From Pseudomonadota bacterium (lineage in GTDB: Bacteria > Desulfobacterota > Desulfobacteria > Desulfobacterales > ETH-SRB1), in the NCBI GenBank assembly GCA_018897415.1, contig JAHIKR010000274.1:1-12171 (forward strand): a DNA stretch of 12,171 nt, written 5' to 3'. The first letter of the stretch is position 1; each line of letters starts with the position of its first letter. Below, one piece after another: positions 1 through 8,759 of the stretch. Under the pieces are notes generated by a model. It ran no database searches. It was not told the DNA's origin and worked only from the letters and a program-made list of their open reading frames with translations. A program made the position numbers and the translations under genes.

Positions 1-2
1 AG

Positions 3-790
3 CAGATTATTAAGTTTTCAAGCAATATCGGCAGCATAAAGGTGGGCGAGATAATAGGGCCGGAATATCTTTATAAAACATTCCGCAGTTTTGGTTTTGG
101 TGAAAAGACTGGAATAGACTGCCCGGGGGAAACATCGGGTGTCCTGTCCCACTATAATAGATGGTCAAAAATTGATGCCGGCGCAATATCCTTTGGACAG
201 GGAGTTGCCGTTTCTGCCCTGCAGCTTATAACTGCGGCTTCAGCGATTGCAAATGATGGGATCCTAATGGCTCCTTATATTGTTCAGGCTATAACGGATC
301 AGAATGGACGTCTTATAAAAAGCTCAAGCCCGCGCAAGGTCAGAAGGGTCGTTTCACTGGAGACAGCCCGAGCCGTGAAAAAAATGATGGGCTCTGTAAC
401 TACTGAAGGGGGGACAGGCATGAATGCCGCTTTGGAAGGTTATTCTGTCTGCGGGAAGACAGGAACCGCTCAGAAAATTGATGAGAAAGGAAGTTACTCG
501 AACGAAAAATACATAGCTTCATTCCTTGGGTTCATTCCTGCCGAGGATCCTGAAATAGCTATTCTGGTAGTTATTGACGAACCCCAGGGCAATCATTTCG
601 GCAGCATAGTTGCGGCCCCGGCGTTTAAAAGGATAGCGCATGAAACTGTGAACTATATGAACATACCGTTAACTGCCGATAAACCATTCGAAAGATTGGT
701 TGACATGCGGATCGGTATAGAAGGGAAGAAAAGTATTCGCAAAGTAAGAAATGGAGAAATAAAGGCAGTAAGCGGAAACGGGGCAAGAGG

Positions 791-794
<4 letters not shown>
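3..794 (+). CDS. ftsI: Peptidoglycan D,D-transpeptidase FtsI (PBP3), C-terminal part; 5' end outside window
   Basis: This is the C-terminal 263 codons of the septal class B penicillin-binding protein, which cross-links new peptidoglycan at the division site from the periplasmic side of the inner membrane. The frame is open from the first complete codon (nt 3), so the GTG at nt 42 is an internal valine and not the start. Two of the three transpeptidase motifs are visible: SSN at codons 6-8 (nt 18-26, the SxN box) and KTG at codons 152-154 (nt 456-464, in CGKTGTAQK). The catalytic SxxK and the N-terminal membrane anchor lie upstream. After the transpeptidase domain there is only a basic tail of about 50 residues, with no PASTA domain in view. 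The stop overlaps the murE start (TTGA). SpoVD-like or other class B PBPs are the alternative, but the position before murE favours FtsI. Confidence 0.96.
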
Positions 795-2454
<1,660 letters not shown>

Positions 2455-2489
2455 TAATGATATCGCTTCGCTATTTAAATTATTTTAAA

Positions 2490-3896
2490 ATGGAAAACGA
2501 ACAAAAAATACCCTGGACAACTTCTGAAGTAATTGAAGCAACAAAGGGAGACCTTTTGTGCGGGGATATCAAACATGCTTTTGAGGGAGTATCCATTGAC
2601 TCACGCATAATATCTGCAAATGAACTTTTCGTTGCAATCAAGGGAAATGTTCATGACGGTCACAGTTTTGTATCCGATGTGTTAAGCGGCGGTGTGAGAG
2701 GTTTTATTATAAGTAAAAATCAAACTTGTAATCTTGTCAGTACAGATTGGCAGGATAAGGGCATTGTTTGTGTGGTGGTGAACGATACAACAAAGGCTCT
2801 GGGGGATCTTGCTTCTTTTAACCGCAGGCGGACCGATGTTTTAGTTGTAGCGATAACTGGTTCAAATGGCAAAACCACAACCAAGGAAATGACTGCTTCC
2901 GTCGTTTCAATGCGTTATAAAACTTTATCGACCAAGGGAAATTTTAACAATGAAATAGGGCTTCCGCTAACGCTCCTTGATCTTAAAAACAGCCACCAGT
3001 GGGCTGTGCTTGAACTTGGGATGAACAGACCCGGAGAGATAGACAGGCTGGGTGAAATTTGTGCTCCTGATATTGGCGTAATTACAAACATAGGCTTTGC
3101 GCACCTTGAGGGATTGGGCTCAATTGAAGGGGTAATGAATGCCAAAGGAGAGCTTCTGGAAAGAATAAAACCAGAGGGAACAGCCGTTCTTAATGCAGAT
3201 GATTCAAGAGTTTTATATTTATCAACAAAAACTTCAAGGGAAGTGTTTTATTTTGGTTTATCAGAGGATGCCCGTATTAGAGCGCTGGATGTCAATGAAA
3301 CGGCAACCGGAATTTCTTTTACTTTGGCGTTGCCGGAAGAAAGAATTCCAATAGAACTAAGGGTGTTTGGCAGATTCATGGTATCAAATGCTCTTGCTGC
3401 TGCGTCCGTTGGATATATTATTGGTTTGTCTTCAGAGGTGATAAAAGCCGGCTTAGAATATTTTCAGCCGGTTAAGGGCAGGATAAATATCGTTGATGTC
3501 AGGGGAGTGCACATAATTGACGACACATACAATGCAAATCCCAATTCAATGGAAGCTGCAATCAGGACTCTCAGTTCATTAAAAGGCAGCAGCAGGGGCA
3601 TTCTTGTCGCCGGCGATATGCTTGAGCTGGGAGAACACGCAGAAGCTATGCACAGAAAGATAGGCTCTCTGTCAGCCAGATCAAATATCGCAAAGCTTTA
3701 CGTTACAGGTGAATTCGCAGAGGCTGTTGCAGACGGTGTCGGCAAAGAAGATAAAAATTCGATGAATATATTTATTGGATCAAGAGAAGAGATTCTTGAA
3801 GATTTAAAGAAATCACTTCTGCCGGAAGACTGGGTTCTTGTAAAGGGCTCAAGGGAAATGGGCATGGAGAAAATCGTTGAGGGGTTGAAGATCTAA
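2490..3896 (+). CDS. murF: UDP-MurNAc-tripeptide--D-Ala-D-Ala ligase MurF
   Basis: Cytoplasmic ligase adding D-Ala-D-Ala to UDP-MurNAc-tripeptide, the last soluble step of precursor synthesis. At 468 aa it has normal family length. N-terminal domain: WTTSEVIEAT and SIDSRIISANELFVAIKG. Central ATPase domain: ITGSNGKTTTKEM with Lys128, then GNFNNEIGLPLTL, LELGMNRPGEI, and NAKGELL with the likely carbamylated lysine. C-terminal domain: DDTYNANPNSMEAA and GDMLELGEHA, ending in VKGSREMGMEKIVEGL. The ATG at 2490 is chosen because it puts IPWTTSEVIEAT at the N-terminus as in other MurFs. In-frame starts at 2457 and 2337 also exist, but the latter would translate the heptamer array and murE sequence. 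No Shine-Dalgarno sequence precedes any of them. mraY follows after 6 nt. Confidence 0.96.
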   Translation: MENEQKIPWTTSEVIEATKGDLLCGDIKHAFEGVSIDSRIISANELFVAIKGNVHDGHSFVSDVLSGGVRGFIISKNQTCNLVSTDWQDKGIVCVVVNDTTKALGDLASFNRRRTDVLVVAITGSNGKTTTKEMTASVVSMRYKTLSTKGNFNNEIGLPLTLLDLKNSHQWAVLELGMNRPGEIDRLGEICAPDIGVITNIGFAHLEGLGSIEGVMNAKGELLERIKPEGTAVLNADDSRVLYLSTKTSREVFYFGLSEDARIRALDVNETATGISFTLALPEERIPIELRVFGRFMVSNALAAASVGYIIGLSSEVIKAGLEYFQPVKGRINIVDVRGVHIIDDTYNANPNSMEAAIRTLSSLKGSSRGILVAGDMLELGEHAEAMHRKIGSLSARSNIAKLYVTGEFAEAVADGVGKEDKNSMNIFIGSREEILEDLKKSLLPEDWVLVKGSREMGMEKIVEGLKI

Positions 3897-3902
3897 AAAA
3901 TT

Positions 3903-4982
3903 ATGTTTTACCATCTGCTATATCCACTTCATACGACAATATCGGTTTTTAATGTATTCCGCTACATTACATTCAGGACTATCTATGCCAGCCTTACAGC
4001 TTTTTTTATCTGTTTTTTCCTCGGGCCGTGGGTTATCAGAAAGCTCAGCGAGATGCAGATCGGACAGCATATAAGAGAAGATGGCCCGCAGGCACACCTC
4101 AATAAAGCCGGAACACCCACTATGGGCGGAATCCTGATTATATTTTCGATCTCTGTCTCGACACTTTTATGGACTAATTTGACAAACTATTATGTGTGGA
4201 TAGTTCTTCTGGTAACGATTGGCTTCGGCGCTATCGGCTTTATAGACGACTATCTCATGCAGGTCAAAAAGAGGAGCAAGGGCCTCAGCGTTAAAAGCAA
4301 GTTTTGTTTTCAGATATTGCTCGCATTATTAACGGGGGCTCTTGTTTATATGTGCCCTGATTTTTCAACGCAAGTAACTGTCCCGTTTTTTAAAAATATT
4401 TCGCCGGATATTGGCTGGGGATATATTATTTTTGCAGCCTTTGTAATCGTTGCAACGTCAAATGCAGTCAACTTAACAGATGGCCTTGACGGCCTTGCTA
4501 TTGGCCCTGTGATTATAGTTGCTGCCACTTATATGATTTTTGCTTATGTTGCGGGTCACTACAAAATTGCTGATTATCTCCAGATCAACCATGTCGCTGA
4601 AAGCGGTGAACTGGCAATTTTTTGTGGAATACTGGCTGGTGCGGGTCTGGGTTTTTTGTGGTTCAACACTTACCCGGCTCAAATTTTTATGGGTGATGTT
4701 GGTTCTCTTCCCCTGGGTGGTGCTATAGGCACAGTGGCTGTGATTACAAAGCAGGAAATACTGCTGGTAATAGTTGGAGGCCTTTTTGTTATAGAAACAC
4801 TTTCTGTGATTTTCCAGGTAGGTTTTTTCAAGATGACAAACGGCCGAAGGATTTTCAAAATGGCGCCGCTTCACCATCATTTTGAATTAAAAGGATGGCC
4901 AGAGCCTAAGGTGATAGTGCGATTCTGGATAATTGCTATTGCACTTGCTCTTATTTCAATGAGTACACTGAAACTAAGATAA
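3903..4982 (+). CDS. mraY: Phospho-MurNAc-pentapeptide translocase MraY
   Basis: Polytopic inner-membrane enzyme transferring phospho-MurNAc-pentapeptide from UDP to undecaprenyl phosphate, giving lipid I. At 359 aa it has standard length, with about ten hydrophobic segments. The catalytic and metal-binding residues are all visible: Asp115-Asp116 (GFIDDYLM), NLTDGLDG with Asp193 and Asp196, Asp265 in FMGDVGSLPLGG, and the HHH motif from residue 324 in PLHHHFELKGWPE. The N-terminus MFYHLLYPLHTTISVFN is typical of the proteobacterial enzyme and fixes the ATG at 3903. It starts 6 nt after murF; the nearest purine-rich stretch (GAAG, 3887-3890) is weak and distant, so translation is probably coupled to murF. 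Nothing is missing or odd in the protein. Confidence 0.98.
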   Translation: MFYHLLYPLHTTISVFNVFRYITFRTIYASLTAFFICFFLGPWVIRKLSEMQIGQHIREDGPQAHLNKAGTPTMGGILIIFSISVSTLLWTNLTNYYVWIVLLVTIGFGAIGFIDDYLMQVKKRSKGLSVKSKFCFQILLALLTGALVYMCPDFSTQVTVPFFKNISPDIGWGYIIFAAFVIVATSNAVNLTDGLDGLAIGPVIIVAATYMIFAYVAGHYKIADYLQINHVAESGELAIFCGILAGAGLGFLWFNTYPAQIFMGDVGSLPLGGAIGTVAVITKQEILLVIVGGLFVIETLSVIFQVGFFKMTNGRRIFKMAPLHHHFELKGWPEPKVIVRFWIIAIALALISMSTLKLR

Positions 4983-4993
4983 AGGGTTGGTAA

Positions 4994-5009
4994 CGGTTCA
5001 CGGTTCAAA
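4994..5009. repeat. Two heptamers CGGTTCA in the mraY-murD spacer
   Basis: The 29-nt spacer between mraY and murD holds two direct copies of CGGTTCA (4994-5000 and 5001-5007) followed by AA. The stretch GGTTCACGGTTCA (4995-5007) occurs exactly inverted at 8723-8735 in the murG-murC spacer. The array ends 2 nt before the murD ATG and takes the place where a Shine-Dalgarno sequence would be expected. Confidence 0.85.
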
Positions 5010-5011
5010 TT

Positions 5012-6373
5012 ATGGAACTTAAAAATAAAAATATTCTGGTAGTCGGCCTTGGTGTTACAGGCGTTGCAACTGCCCGATTTTTAAAAAACAGAGGGGCATC
5101 AGTAACCGTTACTGATCAGAAGAAAGAACAGGAGCTCAAAGCATTCCAGCCATTAATCGTCGAGTCGGGCATAAGAATGGAATTCGGGCAACATAGAATT
5201 GAGACTTTTGAGAAAACAGACATTATAGTGATAAGCCCGGGGGTCCCGCATACAATTGAGCCCATTTTAAAAGCTAAAGAACGGGGTATCCCCGTACTGG
5301 GTGAAATTGAGCTTGCGTCAAGATTCATCGCGGAACCGATTATTGCCGTAACCGGTACTAATGGGAAAACTACTACAACAACTCTTTTAGGCAAAATGCT
5401 TGAAGATTCGGGTCTTAAAGTATTCGTGGGCGGCAATATAGGCAACCCTCTGATTGCATATGCCGACAGAGAGGAAAAGGCTGAAATTGTTGTTATAGAA
5501 GTAAGCAGCTTCCAGCTGGATACCATAGATACTTTCAGGGCCAAGGTGGCGGTTTTGCTGAATATTACCGAAGATCATATGGATCGTTATCCTGACTTAG
5601 ATGCTTATGCAAAGTCCAAGTCCCGGATTTTTAAAAACCAGCAATATGACGATACAGCAGTGTTAAACGGCTCTGATCCTGTTGTGCGTTCTTTGAGCAG
5701 AAATATCCTGAGCAGAAAAGTTTTTTTCAGTTCAAAAGAAGAAAAAGGCGTGACAATAAGCGATGAAAGCATAATTTCTCAGGAAAACATGTCCCGGCTC
5801 CTTGCAGACTTTAAACTGCCGGGCAAACACAACATAGAGAATGCTGCTGCAGCAAGTCTTGCGGCATTGGCTGCCGGAGGGACTTTTGAAGGGGTATGGT
5901 CGGCATTGAGGAAATTTAAAGGGCTTTCCCACAGGCTTGAGTATATTGATACCTTAAATGGCGTTGATTTTTTCAATGATTCAAAGGCTACAAATGTTGA
6001 TTCAGTGGCAAGAGCGCTTGAAACTTTTGAAAGACCCGTAGTCCTGATTATGGGCGGGCGAAATAAGGGAAGTAAATTTCATGCCCTGAGGGATTTGATA
6101 GATAAACACACAAAAGAGCTGATAGTTATTGGGGAAGCAAAAGAGGATATTAAGGCTGAACTAGGAAATATTAAGCCTGTTGAGACTGCGACTACAATGG
6201 AGGAAGCGGTTTTTAAGGCATATAATGCCGCAAAACCGGGCGATATTGTGCTCTTGTCGCCTGCCTGCGCCAGCTTTGACATGTATAACAGCTATGCGCA
6301 AAGGGGAGAAGATTTTTGCAGGTCTGTTGCAAATCTTAATAGAACTATTTGTTATGACAAAACAACTGCCTAA
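5012..6373 (+). CDS. murD: UDP-MurNAc-L-alanine--D-glutamate ligase MurD
   Basis: Cytoplasmic Mur ligase adding D-Glu to UDP-MurNAc-L-Ala, the second stem residue. At 453 aa it has normal length. The N-terminal Rossmann-like domain opens with VVGLGVTGVATARFL (about residues 10-24) and contains SPGVPH. The ATPase domain has VTGTNGKTTTT with Lys119, EVSSFQLD, NITEDHMDRYPD and DAYAKSKSRIF, whose Lys is the likely carbamylated residue. The C-terminal domain has HRLEYI, NDSKATNVDSVARAL, the glycine-rich MGGRNKGS, and the MurD hallmark LSPACASFDMYNSYAQRG. The ATG at 5012 starts right before the first beta strand, as usual; no Shine-Dalgarno sequence precedes it because the heptamer pair fills that space. 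The 3' end overlaps ftsW by 20 nt. Confidence 0.98.
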   Translation: MELKNKNILVVGLGVTGVATARFLKNRGASVTVTDQKKEQELKAFQPLIVESGIRMEFGQHRIETFEKTDIIVISPGVPHTIEPILKAKERGIPVLGEIELASRFIAEPIIAVTGTNGKTTTTTLLGKMLEDSGLKVFVGGNIGNPLIAYADREEKAEIVVIEVSSFQLDTIDTFRAKVAVLLNITEDHMDRYPDLDAYAKSKSRIFKNQQYDDTAVLNGSDPVVRSLSRNILSRKVFFSSKEEKGVTISDESIISQENMSRLLADFKLPGKHNIENAAAASLAALAAGGTFEGVWSALRKFKGLSHRLEYIDTLNGVDFFNDSKATNVDSVARALETFERPVVLIMGGRNKGSKFHALRDLIDKHTKELIVIGEAKEDIKAELGNIKPVETATTMEEAVFKAYNAAKPGDIVLLSPACASFDMYNSYAQRGEDFCRSVANLNRTICYDKTTA

Positions 6374-7496
6374 AAATAATCCGCAATCAGGATACGATAT
6401 CAAACTCCTTTTCTCTGTCCTTTTTCTGGTTGGAATAGGGATTGTAATGGTTTACAGCGCAAGTTCAGCCCTGGCGCTGAAAGAATTTGGAGTTGATTAC
6501 TATTTTTTTAAGAAACAGACATTTTTTTCACTCTTAGGCATTCTTGCTCTGGTTATTTGCAGGCATATTCCGTTAAAGTTTTTTTGTTCTATGGCATATC
6601 CGCTGCTTATTCTTGCATTTTTTTTACTGATTGCTGTTAAAGTTTCAGGATTCGGCGTTACTGCTGGAGGCTCAACACGCTGGTTGCGATTGGGCTCCTT
6701 TACATTCCAGCCGTCTGAGTTTGCGCGTTTTTCTCTTGTGTTATATCTGGCGTATTCCATGAGCAAAAAATTAGATAAACTTAAAGATTTTTCAGTTGGT
6801 TTCCTGCCTCACGTTATGGTTTTCGGCATATTCGCAATACTGATATTTCTACAACCGGATTTTGGTTCGGTAATTATTTTTGGGGCAATTACATGGATTA
6901 TGCTTTTTGTAGGAGGTGTTCGAATTTTACATCTTTTAACGCCCTTGCTGATTTTTCTGCCTGCTTTATACATATTTATGATCAACGCTCCTTACAGGTT
7001 CAAACGAATTGTGAGCTTCTGGGATCCATGGAAATATCCGACAGATGAAGGATACCAGATGATACATTCCTTTATGGCTTTCGGTACCGGGGGCATATGG
7101 GGAACAGGAATAGGAAAAGGCTATCAGAAGCTTTTCTACCTTCCCGAACCCCACACTGATTTTATTTTTTCGGTTATTGGAGAGGAGCTTGGACTTCTGG
7201 GTGTCCTTGTAATTCTGGTACTCTATTTTGTGATCCTATGGAGGGGAATAAGCATAGCAATAAATGCAGAAGAGCCTTTCGGATCATTTATGGCTACTGG
7301 CCTGACAATCGCAATGGGGCTTCAGGTTTGCATTAATATGGGCGTTGCTCTGGGCCTTTTACCAACCAAGGGACTTGCCCTGCCGTTTTTGAGTTACGGT
7401 GGGACCTCCCTTTTAATCAATATGGCATCAATAGGAGTATTGATGAATATAGGAGCATCTACTAATGCGCTTAAAACATGGCGAGATAGAAAGTAA
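6354..7496 (+). CDS. ftsW: Septal peptidoglycan glycosyltransferase FtsW (SEDS family)
   Basis: Polytopic inner-membrane SEDS protein that polymerises lipid II into septal glycan, working with FtsI, whose gene is in the same cluster. With the ATG at 6354 the protein has 380 aa and about ten membrane segments. SEDS motifs include VMVYSASS near the N-terminus, GGSTRWL, FQPSEFARF, LQPDFGS with Asp169, and DPWKYPTDEGYQ. The loop motif LPEPHTDFIFSVIGEELG places Asp269 where the catalytic aspartate of E. coli FtsW (Asp297) lies. LPTKGLALPFLSYGGTS near the C-terminus fits FtsW better than RodA. The start is chosen by homology to family N-termini and by its 20-nt overlap with murD; in-frame ATGs at 6180 and 6294 would add unrelated murD-overlapping sequence. 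No clear Shine-Dalgarno sequence is seen, so coupling to murD translation is likely. Confidence 0.96.
   Translation: MTKQLPKNNPQSGYDIKLLFSVLFLVGIGIVMVYSASSALALKEFGVDYYFFKKQTFFSLLGILALVICRHIPLKFFCSMAYPLLILAFFLLIAVKVSGFGVTAGGSTRWLRLGSFTFQPSEFARFSLVLYLAYSMSKKLDKLKDFSVGFLPHVMVFGIFAILIFLQPDFGSVIIFGAITWIMLFVGGVRILHLLTPLLIFLPALYIFMINAPYRFKRIVSFWDPWKYPTDEGYQMIHSFMAFGTGGIWGTGIGKGYQKLFYLPEPHTDFIFSVIGEELGLLGVLVILVLYFVILWRGISIAINAEEPFGSFMATGLTIAMGLQVCINMGVALGLLPTKGLALPFLSYGGTSLLINMASIGVLMNIGASTNALKTWRDRK
7451..7455 (+). promoter_or_regulatory. Shine-Dalgarno site AGGAG for murG
   Basis: AGGAG lies inside the ftsW coding sequence, 9 nt before the ATG at 7465. It decides the murG start, which otherwise looks about 20 residues too long for the family. 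Confidence 0.75.
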
Positions 7497-8646
7497 AGCG
7501 CATGGAGAAAATAGAAACGGGAAAAGAATTGTATTTGCAGGTGGTGGTACAGGAGGCCATCTGTTCCCGGGGATCGCCATTGCCGAGGCTTTTATTAAGC
7601 GCAATGCTGAGAATAGAGTCATTTTTATAAGTACAGGCAAGCCATTTGAAGTGTCTGTTTTAGAGGAAAAGAAATTTCAACTTAAAACCATAACGGCAGA
7701 AGGTATAAAAGGCCGGGGGATAGTTAGGCAAATCATATCAATTTCAAAAATACCAAAGGGATTATTTGAGTCCATGCTTATTTTAAAAAACTTCAGGCCG
7801 CATCTGGTTATTGGGGTTGGAGGCTACTCTGCAGGGCCTGTAGCTCTAGGGGCATGGCTTATGGGAATTAAAATTGTTTTGCATGAACAGAATATATTGC
7901 CTGGTATTACAAATCGTATTCTGTCTTATCTGGCTGACCGCATTTATGTTTCTTTTAAAGATACTAAGGGTAATTTCAATCCAAGAAAAGTATGTGTTAC
8001 AGGCAACCCTGTGAGGAACGAAGTCCTTTGCTTTGAAATGAAGGAAACCGATATCTCTGGTTCTGTTCAAGATAAGCTTTTTACAATTTTTGTAATCGGA
8101 GGAAGCCAGGGAGCGCACAGTATTAATATGGCTGTAGTGGATGCTCTGAAATTCTTAAAAGAGAAAGATAGTTTTTTTTTCATACATCAGACAGGGGCTG
8201 CTGATGAAGAAGAGGTAAAGAACGCTTGCAGAGAACATGGTATTGTCGGCACTGTTAAATCATTTTTTAATGATATGGGGCGGCAATACAGAAATGCTGA
8301 TTTAGTTATATGCAGAGCGGGCGCTACTACCGTGGCAGAATTAATGGCTATTGGTAAAGGTGCGCTGCTAATACCATACCCTTTTGCGGCAGATGACCAT
8401 CAGGTTTTAAATGCAAAAACTATGTCTGATGCAGGTGCTGCAGAAATAATTCTTCAAAAAGATCTTAATGGAAAGTTGCTTGCGAGAAAAATTGAGCACT
8501 ATGCATCAAATTACAAGGCACTTAGGAATATGGCTTTAATGGCAAAGAAGCTTGGCAGACCGGAAGCGGCAGATGTGATTGTTGATGATTGTTATAAGTT
8601 AATGAAGGGAAGGGTTCAGGGTTCAGGGTTCAAGGTTCAAGGTTAA
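7465..8646 (+). CDS. murG: Lipid II synthase MurG (UDP-GlcNAc transferase)
   Basis: Peripheral inner-membrane GT-B glycosyltransferase moving GlcNAc from UDP-GlcNAc onto lipid I to form lipid II. The N-terminal domain carries GGGTGGHLFPG at residues 26-36 and GVGGYSAGP, LHEQNILPGITNRIL. The C-terminal donor-binding domain has GGSQGAHS from residue 212, then CRAGATTVAE ending at Glu292, and PYPFAADDHQVLNA. At 393 aa it is longer than the roughly 355-365 usual, from two additions. About 20 hydrophilic residues precede the first strand; their start is backed by the AGGAG at 7451. At the C-terminus, a tail of about a dozen residues (GRVQGSGFKVQG) is encoded by a heptamer repeat. The gene starts 32 nt inside ftsW. 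A 113-nt spacer separates it from murC. Confidence 0.97.
   Translation: MRLKHGEIESKAHGENRNGKRIVFAGGGTGGHLFPGIAIAEAFIKRNAENRVIFISTGKPFEVSVLEEKKFQLKTITAEGIKGRGIVRQIISISKIPKGLFESMLILKNFRPHLVIGVGGYSAGPVALGAWLMGIKIVLHEQNILPGITNRILSYLADRIYVSFKDTKGNFNPRKVCVTGNPVRNEVLCFEMKETDISGSVQDKLFTIFVIGGSQGAHSINMAVVDALKFLKEKDSFFFIHQTGAADEEEVKNACREHGIVGTVKSFFNDMGRQYRNADLVICRAGATTVAELMAIGKGALLIPYPFAADDHQVLNAKTMSDAGAAEIILQKDLNGKLLARKIEHYASNYKALRNMALMAKKLGRPEAADVIVDDCYKLMKGRVQGSGFKVQG
8611..8645. repeat. Five tandem heptamers (ARGGTTM) forming the murG 3' end
   Basis: Three copies of AGGGTTC (8611-8631), one AAGGTTC (8632-8638) and one AAGGTTA (8639-8645) lie in tandem. They encode the last residues of MurG and supply its TAA stop (8644-8646). 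As 7 is not a multiple of 3, any change in copy number would shift the reading frame of the tail. Confidence 0.95.
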
Positions 8647-8752
8647 AAGCCGACTAACTCTGAATCATGAACCTAACAAGCTGAGTAGTTGCGAAATATA
8701 AAAAGATCAAGGCAACCAACTGTGAACCGTGAACCTGACAACCTGAGTAGTT
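8647..8752. repeat. Imperfect 62-bp tandem duplication filling the murG-murC spacer
   Basis: The spacer between murG and murC repeats itself with an offset of 62 nt. The best-matched part is 8654-8690 against 8716-8752, 31 of 37 positions identical by hand alignment, including an identical CTGAGTAGTT at the end of each copy. A weaker match extends leftward to 8647 and 8709. The second copy contains GTGAACC in tandem (8722-8735), related in inverted orientation to the mraY-murD heptamers. I found no open reading frame, strong hairpin or convincing promoter here. Confidence 0.85.
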
Positions 8753-8759
8753 ATAGATT

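Noticed and set aside
4473..4880. 135-codon open frame on the - strand
   Set aside because: Antisense to the catalytic part of mraY; low-complexity translation with no recognisable motif.
5116..5544. 142-codon open frame on the - strand
   Set aside because: Antisense shadow of the conserved murD P-loop region, without its own ribosome binding site or recognisable domain.
6180..6353. Extended N-terminus of ftsW
   Set aside because: In-frame ATGs at 6180 and 6294 lie inside murD; the added residues do not look like FtsW and the family start fits 6354.
7503..7625. ATG at 7503 as the start of murG
   Set aside because: It is in a different frame from GGGTGGH; the start at 7465 with AGGAG upstream is the one in frame.
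8633..8674. Hairpin terminator after murG
   Set aside because: AGGTTCA and TGAACCT can pair over 7 bp, but with a 28-nt loop and no T-tract after it; this follows from the repeats and is not a convincing terminator.
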